In this document: one piece after another, positions 45,514-54,674 of the stretch
How the letters are laid out: each line of letters starts with the position of its first letter
Numbering within the stretch: position 1 is the stretch's first letter
Translations under genes and position numbers: made by a program
Assembly: GCA_963676635.1 (NCBI GenBank)
Contig: OY781105.1
Span: forward strand, 1,550,001 to 1,614,000
Reading direction: 5' to 3'
DNA from: GCA-002708315 sp963676635
Lineage (GTDB): Bacteria; Bacteroidota; Bacteroidia; Bacteroidales; F082
DNA length: 64,000 nucleotides
The notes under the pieces: model-generated
Seen by the model: only the letters and a program-made list of their open reading frames with translations
Database searches by the model: none
What the model was told of the DNA's origin: nothing

Positions 45514-46776
45514 TTAACCCTTGATTAACGCCTGAAGAGTAACACGGCTTTTTTGTATCAGATATATCTTACTCTGTCCTATTATTCTGTTATAAAGTTC
45601 ATCATCATAATGTCGAAGAGTAACAAGAGTAAGGTTTGTATTGTATTTAACTGTAAAAGCTTTATTAAGATCATCCAGAAGGTTCTCCAGTTTCACCAAA
45701 TTATAGTTAAAAGAAACAGAAAAGCTGACTGCTGAATTCTGCATCATGTTCAAATGTATCTTATGCTTGCTGAAAGCGGCAAAAATCTGACGAAGATTTT
45801 CTTCTGCAATAAATGAAAGATTTAATGTACTAATGGAAAGCAACACCTGATCCTCCTTAATTATTATACTTGGATGTTGTCTGTCGAACGAATCATCATT
45901 TGTAATAGCTGTGGGTTCAATAACAGGATCATTATACGACCTTACATAAAGAGGAATACTTTTTTGCTTAAGTGGCTGTATTGTTTTTGGATGAATAACA
46001 GAAGCGCCATAATAAGCCAGCTCTATAGCTTCGTGATAAGAAAGACCCGAAAACTTCTTAGCGTCATCAAACTTATTGGGATCAGCGTTCATAATACCCG
46101 GAACATTCTTCCATATTGTAACATCATCAGCAGAAATAACATTACCAATAACAGCAGCTGTAAAATCACTGCCTTCCCTTCCAAGAGTTGTTGGGAAGCC
46201 TGTTTTATCAGCACCAACAAATCCTTGTGTCACAACAATATCACCACTATCAACAACAGGAATCAGTCGCGATTGAATCAATTTCGAAGTATATTGCCAG
46301 TCAATTCCGGCATCAGTATAATTACTATCTGTATAGATAATAGCGGCAGCATCAATCCTTCTGACTTTAAGTCCTTTATATCCAAGCCAATGTGTTACAA
46401 TACAACTCGACAGTGTTTCGCCAAACCCAACAATACGATCATATTTCTTATAGTAAGAACAATATTCGGTATTAAGAGCATCCCAAAGTTGTGAGAACTG
46501 ATTATCTATCAAAGAAGAAAGATCATCAGGTACTTTATCATCAAAAAGGTTATTGATAATATTAATATGATTAAGCTTTATATCCGAAAAAGCCTGTTCA
46601 AGTCCATTACCAGCTTTTAGAAGTAAGCATTTCTCAAGAGCGTTTGTCGTTTTCCCGAGGGCGCTAACAACTACCACCAACGGCTCACAACTAAACTCCT
46701 CAATTATTTTGCCGACTCTTACAATCCCTGAAGCATCTTTCATTAATGCCCCACCGAATTTCATTACTCTTCTCAA
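45514..46776 (-). CDS. lysC: Aspartate kinase
   Basis: Catalyses the first step of the aspartate family pathway (lysine, threonine, methionine, diaminopimelate). The monofunctional 420-residue enzyme has MKFGG at the N terminus, VVVVSALGKTTN, the RIDAAAIIYTDSNY region, GFVGADKTGFPTTLGREGSDFTA in part and ACT-type regulatory sequence after about residue 290. The TTG start at 46776 (MRRVMKFGG) is preferred to the ATG at 46764. A rare perfect AAGGAGG at 46782-46788 sits at the right distance from the TTG. Confidence 0.9.
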   Translation of the reverse strand: MRRVMKFGGALMKDASGIVRVGKIIEEFSCEPLVVVVSALGKTTNALEKCLLLKAGNGLEQAFSDIKLNHINIINNLFDDKVPDDLSSLIDNQFSQLWDALNTEYCSYYKKYDRIVGFGETLSSCIVTHWLGYKGLKVRRIDAAAIIYTDSNYTDAGIDWQYTSKLIQSRLIPVVDSGDIVVTQGFVGADKTGFPTTLGREGSDFTAAVIGNVISADDVTIWKNVPGIMNADPNKFDDAKKFSGLSYHEAIELAYYGASVIHPKTIQPLKQKSIPLYVRSYNDPVIEPTAITNDDSFDRQHPSIIIKEDQVLLSISTLNLSFIAEENLRQIFAAFSKHKIHLNMMQNSAVSFSVSFNYNLVKLENLLDDLNKAFTVKYNTNLTLVTLRHYDDELYNRIIGQSKIYLIQKSRVTLQALIKG

Positions 46777-46781
46777 ATCTA

Positions 46782-46788
46782 CCTCCTT
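46782..46788 (-). promoter_or_regulatory. Perfect Shine-Dalgarno before lysC
   Basis: AAGGAGG on the minus strand, 5 nt from the TTG start codon. Such sites are uncommon in Bacteroidota; it decides the choice of start. Confidence 0.55.
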
Positions 46789-46832
46789 ATTGCTAAATAG
46801 TTCTACATATAACAGGTTTTGGTTGCAGTCTG

Positions 46833-46840
46833 CAAAAATA
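46833..46840 (-). promoter_or_regulatory. -7 promoter box of lysC
   Basis: TATTTTTG on the minus strand fits TAnnTTTG. It gives a leader of about 50 nt that contains the Shine-Dalgarno. Confidence 0.5.
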
Positions 46841-46894
46841 AAAAAAGCATTGATGAATCATACACCTGTTTATTAAACGTCCAAAATTTAACAA

Positions 46895-48877
46895 TTACCG
46901 TTTTTCTTTTATCAATCCCTTTCGATACGCGGCAAGAAGCATCTTCAAATCTGATATCTGCTCTTGTAACTCAATTCCAATATCAGTATCTTTCACGCGT
47001 TTTCTTTTAGCATTTGTTTCTATAAAAACTCTGTCGGAAATAATGTCCTTCTCATCCTTAATAGCCTTTGCTCTGGATTCAAACTCCTTATGCTCCACTA
47101 ATACAAGACCATAGGAATTAAAGATTAATGTATATCCTGATACTCCTGTAACCTTCTGGTAAGGAATAGACATACCGCCATCAATAACAAACAATTTACC
47201 ATTGGCTTTAATGGGGCTTTCACCTTTTTTTACTTTTACAGGAACATGTCCATTTATTATATGACTCTGCTTAGGATTAAGATCGAATTCCTCTAATATC
47301 TTATTGCAATATTCCTCGCTGTTAAAAGCAAGATTATAATAAGCATTTCTTTCTTCTGTGTGGGTTTCCTTTTCTTCAATATGATATCTCTCAAAAGTAG
47401 TCATCTTCATTTTACCATATAATGGAGATAGCTGACCGCACCACAGGTACCACATGTAATCCAGGCTAGTATTCTCTTCACATTTCATGGATCTCTGATA
47501 ATATCCTTTCCTCGCAACTCGATCAAAATGATCGCATAACGCTTTACCTGAAGAAGTTTTCCCCTCAATAGTAAACGTCCCGAACGAGCCATCATCCGTC
47601 ATTGGGATGCAACCGTGATAAAGCAAATTCGAATTATACCTTAAATACATGCTTCCGTTGGTAAACAGAAAATCAACATGTGCCTGTAACCTTTGGCTGT
47701 TTAAAAAGCTGGAACGTAGCTTATCCATTACTTCTTTTTCAGCTACAGTAAGCTCATAGGGGTTCTTTTCATCAACAGTCGGGAAATTTGTATCATGAAG
47801 TTTATATTCTTTACCATCCGACTTAAAAGTACCGTTTTTATAATCAATATTATCAAAAACCAAACGATGCCCCAGATCAAAATGAGGATTACGCTTAACT
47901 ACCTGTCCTTCCAGCTTATATTGTATCACTGAAATAGCCTTCTGCATCTGCTTAAGCAACCTGATATCAGCATTCTTTGCATCACCTCTTATTGTGTATA
48001 CATCGCAACTGTCATCTCTGTAATGCTCCATGGCAAAGCGAGCCAAAGGAAGCATGTTGATACCATAAGCATCTTCCAAAGTATCTATATTGTTATATCG
48101 CAATGAAATACGAATAACATTGGCGATTAACGGAAGACTTCCCGCAGCTGCTCCCATCCATATTATATCATGATTTCCCCATTGTATATCAACAGAATGA
48201 TAATCCATTAATCTATCCATTACCTTTTCAGGATGAGGACCACGATCAAAAATATCACCGATTATATGTAAACGATCGATAAGTAATCGCTGGATAAAAT
48301 TACAAATGGCGATTATAAAAGATTCTGCTCTGTCGATGTTAATAATAGAGTGAATAATAGAAACAAAGTACTCTTCCTTTTCCTCACCACTTTCATTAAG
48401 AAGCTCGTCGATGATATATGAAAAATCCTTCGACATAGCTTTTCTCACCTTCGAACGTGTGTATTTAGAAGCAGCAGCCCGTGCAACTTTGGTAAGCCTG
48501 GGCAATATAATCTCATACCACTCATCAATATCTTCTTCTGTTTTATGAATAAGTTCCAGCTTTTCCTTAGGATAAAATATCAATGTTGCCAGCATTGATT
48601 TGTCCTTCTTCCGAAGTGTGTTACCGAACACATCTTCTATCTTTCTGACAACAACACCTGATGCATTGGCAAGTACATGACTGAATGTTTCATATTCTCC
48701 GTGAATATCAGACAGGTAATGCTCTGTACCTTTTGGCAGATTTAATATTGCTTCAAGGTTAATTATCTCTGTACTCGCTGATTGAATATTTGGAAATTGA
48801 TCTGCAAGGAGATCAAGGTATTTAATTTCTTTTTCAAGATTTTCAGTTGTGTAATCCTGCAAGTTAAATTTAACCAT
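46895..48877 (-). CDS. fbp: Fructose-1,6-bisphosphatase class III
   Basis: Gluconeogenic phosphatase of the metallophosphoesterase type found in Firmicutes and Bacteroidota. The ATG at 48877 gives 660 residues. Metal-site motifs are YLSDIHGEYETF, GDIFDRGPHPEK, WGNHDIIWMGAAAG and NGHVPVKVKKGE. An N-terminal 19-codon extension of the frame contains the promoter and is rejected. It has its own promoter and diverges from mfd across array C. Confidence 0.93.
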   Translation of the reverse strand: MVKFNLQDYTTENLEKEIKYLDLLADQFPNIQSASTEIINLEAILNLPKGTEHYLSDIHGEYETFSHVLANASGVVVRKIEDVFGNTLRKKDKSMLATLIFYPKEKLELIHKTEEDIDEWYEIILPRLTKVARAAASKYTRSKVRKAMSKDFSYIIDELLNESGEEKEEYFVSIIHSIINIDRAESFIIAICNFIQRLLIDRLHIIGDIFDRGPHPEKVMDRLMDYHSVDIQWGNHDIIWMGAAAGSLPLIANVIRISLRYNNIDTLEDAYGINMLPLARFAMEHYRDDSCDVYTIRGDAKNADIRLLKQMQKAISVIQYKLEGQVVKRNPHFDLGHRLVFDNIDYKNGTFKSDGKEYKLHDTNFPTVDEKNPYELTVAEKEVMDKLRSSFLNSQRLQAHVDFLFTNGSMYLRYNSNLLYHGCIPMTDDGSFGTFTIEGKTSSGKALCDHFDRVARKGYYQRSMKCEENTSLDYMWYLWCGQLSPLYGKMKMTTFERYHIEEKETHTEERNAYYNLAFNSEEYCNKILEEFDLNPKQSHIINGHVPVKVKKGESPIKANGKLFVIDGGMSIPYQKVTGVSGYTLIFNSYGLVLVEHKEFESRAKAIKDEKDIISDRVFIETNAKRKRVKDTDIGIELQEQISDLKMLLAAYRKGLIKEKR

Positions 48878-48900
48878 ATTGTTCTTTTTTCTAAGAACCA

Positions 48901-48908
48901 CAAAAATA
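48901..48908 (-). promoter_or_regulatory. -7 promoter box of fbp
   Basis: TATTTTTG on the minus strand, matching TAnnTTTG, 23 nt upstream of the fbp ATG. Confidence 0.55.
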
Positions 48909-49003
48909 ACAAAATATGACAGAAATGATAACATGTAATTCCTTTTGAGTAACTGCTATTTTTGACTTGAGATAATTGTTAATTGCTAAGCTCATATCAT
49001 CTT

Positions 49004-49235
49004 TTTCATACGTATCAAACGTAAGTTTCATACGTATGAAAATTGATTTTGATACGTATGAAACGATCAACTAATACGTATTAATTCATTAACTGATACG
49101 TATTAAATGTGCAACTGATACGTATTAATCTACCAACTGATACGTATTAAATAACCAACTGATACGTATTAAATAACCAACTGATACGTATTAAATGTGC
49201 AACTGATACGTATTAAATGTGCAACTGATAACTAT
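49004..49235. repeat. 22-nt palindromic repeat array C (10 exact cores plus one decayed)
   Basis: TACGTAT starts at 49009, 49031, 49053, 49075, 49097, 49119, 49141, 49163, 49185 and 49207, each exactly 22 nt apart. A decayed TAACTA lies at 49229. Flanks shift along the array: TTTCATACGTATGAAA (a perfect 16-bp palindrome, 49026-49041) near the start, then TAATACGTATTA, then TGATACGTATTAA with CAAC between units. Cores are invariant while linkers vary, which suggests that the core and its spacing are under selection. Confidence 0.92.
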
Positions 49236-49352
49236 CACTTAAGTCAAATCACAACATCAAAACACAGAAACATAATATCCCGTTAATTACCAGTTGCTGT
49301 GTCAGCAACTTACAATTCAAGGATAATAGTTCATTACTCAATATAGTTTTTC

Positions 49353-49360
49353 TACTTTTG
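49353..49360 (+). promoter_or_regulatory. -7 promoter box of mfd
   Basis: TACTTTTG, an exact match, 23 nt before the TTG start of mfd. Confidence 0.6.
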
Positions 49361-49383
49361 CAAAAAAAAATAGAAGTCAGGTT

Positions 49384-52300
49384 TTGAAATCCCGCGAAAT
49401 AATCAATAACAACAATAACAGCACTTCCCTTAACAACCTCAGGGAATTACTATATAACAACAAGCAACAGCTAACTCTAAACGGGCTTACCGGATCAGCG
49501 GCAGCAGTCAATATTTGTACACTGTTCAATGATAAAGGAAAACACCAACATGTGGTTGTGCTTCCCGACAAGGAGTCAGCGGCTTACTTTTACAATGATG
49601 CGGAGAACCTACTGGAAGAATCTGAAAAAGAGATTAAACAAAAGAGTGTACTTTTCTATCCTACTTCATATAAAAGAACTTACGAACCGGAAAACGTTGA
49701 CCGGAATTATCAGCTATCACGAACAGAAGTTCTTAAGAGAACAGCCTCAGGAGATAAAAAGACAATAATTGTAACATACCCTGAAGCACTTACGGAAAAG
49801 GTGCTCACAAAAAGTTATCTTAATAGTAAAATACTGAAGCTTAAAAAAGGAGAGGAAAGTGATATTGACAAAATAAGTGACATACTGATTGCCATGAACT
49901 TTGACATGGTGGAATTTGTTGTTGAGCCCGGTCAGTTTGCACTGCGTGGTGGAATTATCGATGTTTTCTCCTTCTCCAATGAACATCCGTACAGAATCGA
50001 GTTTTTTGGCGATGAAATTGAGTCCATTCGTACATTTGACCCGTCAAATCAGCTGTCTGTTGCCAACCACAACCATATTACACTCTTACCCAATGTTCAA
50101 AGTCGGGATATAACTGAAAAAAGAGTGAACTTTTTTGAATATATACCAGGCACAACATCAGTATGGCTTAACAATTGCGATCTTATAATTGACAATATCA
50201 ACAAAGAATACGACAATGCCCTTGCTGCTTTCGCAAAGCTAAGTGAAGAAAGAAAAGCTGAGTCGCCTGAAATACTATTTACTACGGGATACAAAATCAA
50301 AGAAAGTCTGAATGAGTTTCATATTATTGAATTCGGGAACAGCCAAACAAGTGCTAACGGTGTTGTTATCGACTTTGAAACATCACCACAACCATCATTC
50401 AATAAGAACTTCGATTTGCTTATCAATGATATCCGGACAAAAAGATCGGAAGGTTATGATTGTTATATATTCTCCAATAACACTAAGCAGATAGAACGAC
50501 TGTTTACGATTTTTGAAGACCTTCAGACAAACATACCGGAAAACGACAAAGCCGGGTTTATACCTGTTTATCAAAGCCTCAGCAACGGCTTTGTCGATAA
50601 ACAGAATAAAAGACTATACTACACAGACCATCAGGTGTTTGATCGTTATCACCGCTTTCGTCTGCGCGAAGGTGTTGCACGCAGTGAAGCTATCACCATT
50701 AAGGAGTTGTACGACCTTAAACCAGGTGATTTCATAACTCATATAGATCATGGAGTGGGACGCTTTGACGGCTTACAGATTATCGACAACAACGGTAAAA
50801 AGCAGGAAGCGATACGTCTGATATATAAAAACGATGACATACTATATATAAGTATCCATTCGCTGCACCGTATCTCAAAGTATGTTGGAAAAAATGGCAC
50901 ACCGCCTGTTTTAAACAAGCTGGGAAGCAAATCGTGGCAAACACTAAAGAATAAAACCAAGAAAAGAGTTAAGGATATTGCCCGTGACCTTATTAAGCTT
51001 TATGCTAAAAGAAAATCATCTACTGGCTTCAGATATTCACCCGATACATATCTGCAAAACGAACTTGAAGCATCATTTATTTACGAAGATACTCCGGATC
51101 AGCTTAAAGCTACAGTGGATACAAAAAGTGATATGGAAGCCGAATATCCTATGGACAGGCTTATTTGTGGTGATGTTGGCTTTGGTAAGACAGAAATCGC
51201 CATACGTGCTGCCTTTAAGGCTGTTGCCGACAGCAAGCAGGTTGCAATACTTGTACCTACAACCATTTTAGCTCTCCAGCATTTCACTACTTTTAAAAAC
51301 AGACTTAATGATTTCCCGGTAAATATCGACTATCTTAATAGATTTAAGTCTGCAAAACAGCAAAAAGAAACCCTTTTAAAACTTAAAGAAGGCAAGGTAG
51401 ACATAATAATAGGCACACATCGTCTGTTAAGCAAAGACATAGAGTTTAATAATCTTGGACTTTTTATCATCGACGAAGAACAGAAGTTTGGAGTTGCTGC
51501 CAAAGAAAAGCTCAAGAAATTCAGAGAAGAGGTTGACACACTTACACTAACAGCCACTCCTATTCCACGCACACTCCAATTTTCACTGATGGGAGCACGG
51601 GATCTGAGTATCATTAACACAGCACCACCAAACCGACATCCAATACAAACACAACTAAGGTCGTTCAGCTCAGAAGTTATCAGCGACGCAATCAATTACG
51701 AAATATCCCGCGGTGGGCAGGTGTTTTTTGTACATAACAGAGTACAGAATATTATGGATGTCCATGATATGTTAATGAAGTTTGTTCCCGGAATAAGAAT
51801 AGGAATAGGGCACGGACAAATGGAAGGCCCAAAGCTGGAAAGAATAATGCTCGACTTTATGGATGGCGATTACGACGTTCTACTGGCCACAACAATTATT
51901 GAATCAGGACTGGATATCCCTAATGCAAACACAATAATCATCAACGATGCACAGAATTATGGCTTGAGCGACCTCCATCAGTTGAGAGGAAGAGTTGGAC
52001 GATCCAACAAACAAGCTTTCTGCTACCTCCTTTCCCCTCCCCTTTCCACATTAACCAATGATGCACGTAAAAGGCTCAAAGCCATTGAAGAGCATGGTGA
52101 TTTAGGCAGCGGCTTTAATATTGCCATGCGCGATCTGGACATACGCGGAGCAGGTAACATACTCGGAGCTGAACAAAGTGGTTTTATCAGTGATATTGGT
52201 TATGAGATGTATCACAAAATACTTGATGAAGCTATTCTGGAATTAAAAGAAAGCGAGTTTGCAGACCTCTATGACAATGATAACAAAGACATTCTGCCTT

Positions 52301-52761
52301 CCGGCGATTGTCAGGTTGAGACAGACCTTGAGATACGCATTCCTGATTACTACATATCTAATATCACCGAAAGATTAAGTCTTTACAAAGAACTTGACAA
52401 TCTCAATACCGAAGAAGACCTTGAGAACTTTATTGAAAGACTAATTGACAGGTTCGGCCCCATACCACCACAAGCCGTAGCACTTGCCAACACACTAAGG
52501 CTACGCTGGGAAGCCAATAAATTGGGGTTTGTGAAGCTGATTCTCAAAAACAATTATATGACAGGGTACTTTATAGGTAATCAGGAATCACTGTTTTTCC
52601 AATCTGATCGCTTTGGCAAGATACTTAACTACATGCAAATGAATCCAAAAAAGGCTCTGATAAAAGAACTGAGAGGTAACCTTATTATGCGCTTCCCAAA
52701 TATTAAGTCAGCAGCAAGAGGACTTGAAATAATAAGAGAAGTAACTGCAACTCTGGACTAA
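49384..52761 (+). CDS. mfd: Transcription-repair coupling factor
   Basis: Mfd releases stalled RNA polymerase and recruits UvrA to DNA damage. The 1,125-residue protein has the UvrB-like N-terminal region, the RNA-polymerase-interacting CarD-like domain from about residue 446 (KPGDFITHIDHGVGRFDGL), the RecG-like helicase with Walker A at ~596 (GDVGFGKTEIA), DEEQ in IIDEEQKFGV, TLTATPIPRTL and QLRGRVGRS, and the C-terminal TRCF domain. It starts at TTG, 16 nt after the expected transcription start; no suitable ATG precedes the conserved region. Confidence 0.96.
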   Translation: MKSREIINNNNNSTSLNNLRELLYNNKQQLTLNGLTGSAAAVNICTLFNDKGKHQHVVVLPDKESAAYFYNDAENLLEESEKEIKQKSVLFYPTSYKRTYEPENVDRNYQLSRTEVLKRTASGDKKTIIVTYPEALTEKVLTKSYLNSKILKLKKGEESDIDKISDILIAMNFDMVEFVVEPGQFALRGGIIDVFSFSNEHPYRIEFFGDEIESIRTFDPSNQLSVANHNHITLLPNVQSRDITEKRVNFFEYIPGTTSVWLNNCDLIIDNINKEYDNALAAFAKLSEERKAESPEILFTTGYKIKESLNEFHIIEFGNSQTSANGVVIDFETSPQPSFNKNFDLLINDIRTKRSEGYDCYIFSNNTKQIERLFTIFEDLQTNIPENDKAGFIPVYQSLSNGFVDKQNKRLYYTDHQVFDRYHRFRLREGVARSEAITIKELYDLKPGDFITHIDHGVGRFDGLQIIDNNGKKQEAIRLIYKNDDILYISIHSLHRISKYVGKNGTPPVLNKLGSKSWQTLKNKTKKRVKDIARDLIKLYAKRKSSTGFRYSPDTYLQNELEASFIYEDTPDQLKATVDTKSDMEAEYPMDRLICGDVGFGKTEIAIRAAFKAVADSKQVAILVPTTILALQHFTTFKNRLNDFPVNIDYLNRFKSAKQQKETLLKLKEGKVDIIIGTHRLLSKDIEFNNLGLFIIDEEQKFGVAAKEKLKKFREEVDTLTLTATPIPRTLQFSLMGARDLSIINTAPPNRHPIQTQLRSFSSEVISDAINYEISRGGQVFFVHNRVQNIMDVHDMLMKFVPGIRIGIGHGQMEGPKLERIMLDFMDGDYDVLLATTIIESGLDIPNANTIIINDAQNYGLSDLHQLRGRVGRSNKQAFCYLLSPPLSTLTNDARKRLKAIEEHGDLGSGFNIAMRDLDIRGAGNILGAEQSGFISDIGYEMYHKILDEAILELKESEFADLYDNDNKDILPSGDCQVETDLEIRIPDYYISNITERLSLYKELDNLNTEEDLENFIERLIDRFGPIPPQAVALANTLRLRWEANKLGFVKLILKNNYMTGYFIGNQESLFFQSDRFGKILNYMQMNPKKALIKELRGNLIMRFPNIKSAARGLEIIREVTATLD

Positions 52762-52771
52762 AATACACGTT

Positions 52772-52830
52772 TAATTTGCAAAGTGGACATCACAGCAAAC
52801 TGAACACCATGCTAAATTAAAACTTCCACT
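52772..52830. terminator. Possible imperfect hairpin between convergent mfd and lipoprotein genes
   Basis: GTTTAATTTGCA and TGCTAAATTAAAAC can pair with small bulges around a loop of about 30 nt in the convergent gap. No T-run is evident, so its role as a terminator is weakly supported. Confidence 0.25.
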
Positions 52831-54586
52831 CTTCTTCAATTTCCCAGTTAGCCCTTACTTTAACACTTTTTGGATAGTAAATAACCTTTTCAGGCTGCAA
52901 TCGTTCGCCAAAATTTCCTGAATCCCATTCGCCATTACCATTATTATCGAAAATAATCTTAAAACGATAGGTTTCAGGTTTCATATAATCCATTGTAATT
53001 ACAGTATCGTTAGAGAAACTATATTCACTTATCACCGCTTCCTTCTCAGTCATTAACTGAAATACATAATCCTGTTTCTTCTCCGGCAGCAACTCAAATG
53101 TTAAAGAACCATATTCACGTAACGAAGGTGTTTTGAACCTGATATCAATTTCGTCAGTGTAAATATTATTCCAGTTGCTAAACGATGAATCAGGAAAATA
53201 AATCCGGTATTTTGTCTCCTCCATCATATCAACAGGAATTACAATTGTTTTCCTCAGACTATCAATAAATTCAAATTCAGGCTTCCAGATGCTATCATTT
53301 CCAACGACAAGCAAAGCCGAATCAGGGTTTTCATATTTCACCATAGGCTGACTAAATACAAGCTTTGGCATTTTATTCAGATCCAGTATATTTCCATTAA
53401 TGTTTGGTGTATACCGGAGATATTCCCGCGGTTCAACAGTATCACGTTTTCTAACCCTTGCACTCTTTTTGGAAGGATCAAGTTTAAGATACACTTCCCT
53501 TAATGTGTCAGAGAAACAAGTTAATACCAGCTGAAGTGAGTCAGTAGGCGGATTATTCAGATGCCATATAACAGTATCACGTGTTTTATTTGTTTCTGTT
53601 ATATACATTGATGAATCAAAAGGATAAACAACAGGCTCAAAAACCACATTGTCAGCTGGCTGCGTGAATGAAAACACTATTCTGTTTTTCGCCTGCACTT
53701 CAGCTTTATCCAATGCTTGTGTAGTATCAGGAGTTAGGAACAAATAGAGCTCAGCGCTACTTTGCGGTTTTGCAAAAAGTGAATCAGGAAGTAATGAATC
53801 AGCGACAGTAACAATTGTATCAGGTAAAAGTTCAACAGAAATTAAACTATCTATTCTTACACTATCACGAACGGGCTTACCAATATAATAAGGAGTAATT
53901 AATGAATCAAGGAAAGCAATCTCCTCATTTGGCATATCAAAAAACAGACTGTTATTCTGGTCATTTAATGCAAAAAGTAAATACTTGTTACCATCTAAGC
54001 CATTAAACCTGAAGTTACCATATTCATCAGTACGCGTAAGGTAATAAGGGGGCACATAATAAGGCAGCGAGTCAAAGACAATAGTATCATTATTATCTTT
54101 ATAAAGCATCACAAAAGCTTCTTCAACAGGAGTTAAATCAAAGGCATTAAATACCCTGCCCACAAAACTTAACGAATCAACGTAATCTCCCGTAGAAAAA
54201 ATATAATTATAATTCTTTACAGGATTCTTCTCAGTGATATCCACAATAGCATTCCCAAAATATACCGAGTAAGTAGTGCTGTCTTTTAAGTCTTCTTTAA
54301 ATCTTACAACAAGATTTTTGCCTTTTAATCTGAAATCAGGTAATTCATCAGTTGGAGGAGAAATAAGAGCCGCTTGATTTATATTATCAAGACTTATAAA
54401 CTCATCAAATTCAACTTCAAACTTATACCCTTTAAAATTAGGGCTTCCATTAGGAGGAGTTGTATTTAACACCTTCGGAGGATCAACATCCTTAGGGCCT
54501 CCCGAAGGTGGTGATATTGAATTGGCACATCCGGCAACAATAGCCGCTATTAATACCAGAAAGCTATATAGTTTTATTTTTCTCAA
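52817..54586 (-). CDS. Ig-like (Big_5) domain lipoprotein
   Basis: A 589-residue lipoprotein. The signal sequence ends in the lipobox IVAGC with C20 as the lipidated residue. A bacterial Ig-like domain of the SbsA/Big_5 type follows (about 35-125; PPKVLNTTPPNGSPNFKG and VEFDEFISLDN), then beta-rich sequence with many Ser/Asp turns and a C-terminal piece containing NNGNGEWDSGNFGERLQPEK. This architecture is common among Bacteroidota envelope lipoproteins of unknown role. The TTG start at 54586 gives a normal basic N terminus (MRKIKLYSF). Confidence 0.82.
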   Translation of the reverse strand: MRKIKLYSFLVLIAAIVAGCANSISPPSGGPKDVDPPKVLNTTPPNGSPNFKGYKFEVEFDEFISLDNINQAALISPPTDELPDFRLKGKNLVVRFKEDLKDSTTYSVYFGNAIVDITEKNPVKNYNYIFSTGDYVDSLSFVGRVFNAFDLTPVEEAFVMLYKDNNDTIVFDSLPYYVPPYYLTRTDEYGNFRFNGLDGNKYLLFALNDQNNSLFFDMPNEEIAFLDSLITPYYIGKPVRDSVRIDSLISVELLPDTIVTVADSLLPDSLFAKPQSSAELYLFLTPDTTQALDKAEVQAKNRIVFSFTQPADNVVFEPVVYPFDSSMYITETNKTRDTVIWHLNNPPTDSLQLVLTCFSDTLREVYLKLDPSKKSARVRKRDTVEPREYLRYTPNINGNILDLNKMPKLVFSQPMVKYENPDSALLVVGNDSIWKPEFEFIDSLRKTIVIPVDMMEETKYRIYFPDSSFSNWNNIYTDEIDIRFKTPSLREYGSLTFELLPEKKQDYVFQLMTEKEAVISEYSFSNDTVITMDYMKPETYRFKIIFDNNGNGEWDSGNFGERLQPEKVIYYPKSVKVRANWEIEEEWKF

Positions 54587-54604
54587 TTTTCTATTATTAG
54601 GCTA

Positions 54605-54612
54605 CAAAGGTA
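54605..54612 (-). promoter_or_regulatory. -7 promoter box of the lipoprotein gene
   Basis: TACCTTTG on the minus strand, an exact match, 18 nt before the start codon. Confidence 0.55.
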
Positions 54613-54674
54613 ATTAAATGCATGTTTGAAGTTAAAGGTTTAAGACTTAAAGTTTAAAGTTGTCATATTATAAG

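Larger units (their letters stand above)
48878..49383. other. Divergent fbp-mfd intergenic region
   Basis: This 506-nt region holds the fbp promoter, array C (49004-49235) and the mfd promoter. No gene or RNA is recognised in the remaining sequence. Confidence 0.5.

Noticed and set aside
45874..46494. Open frame of 206 codons on the plus strand
   Set aside because: It lies entirely antisense to lysC and has a low-complexity Asn/Ile/Ser-rich composition with no recognised motif.
46774..46781. TAGATTTG as the lysC promoter box
   Set aside because: It overlaps the lysC TTG start codon and lies just downstream of the Shine-Dalgarno. The box at 46833-46840 fits better.
48878..48934. N-terminal extension of fbp
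   Set aside because: The extension contains the -7 box and does not match the class III FBPase N terminus. The ATG at 48877 is preferred.
49004..49235. CRISPR array
   Set aside because: The repeat unit is a contiguous 22-nt step with no 25-40 nt unique spacers. No cas genes are in the window.
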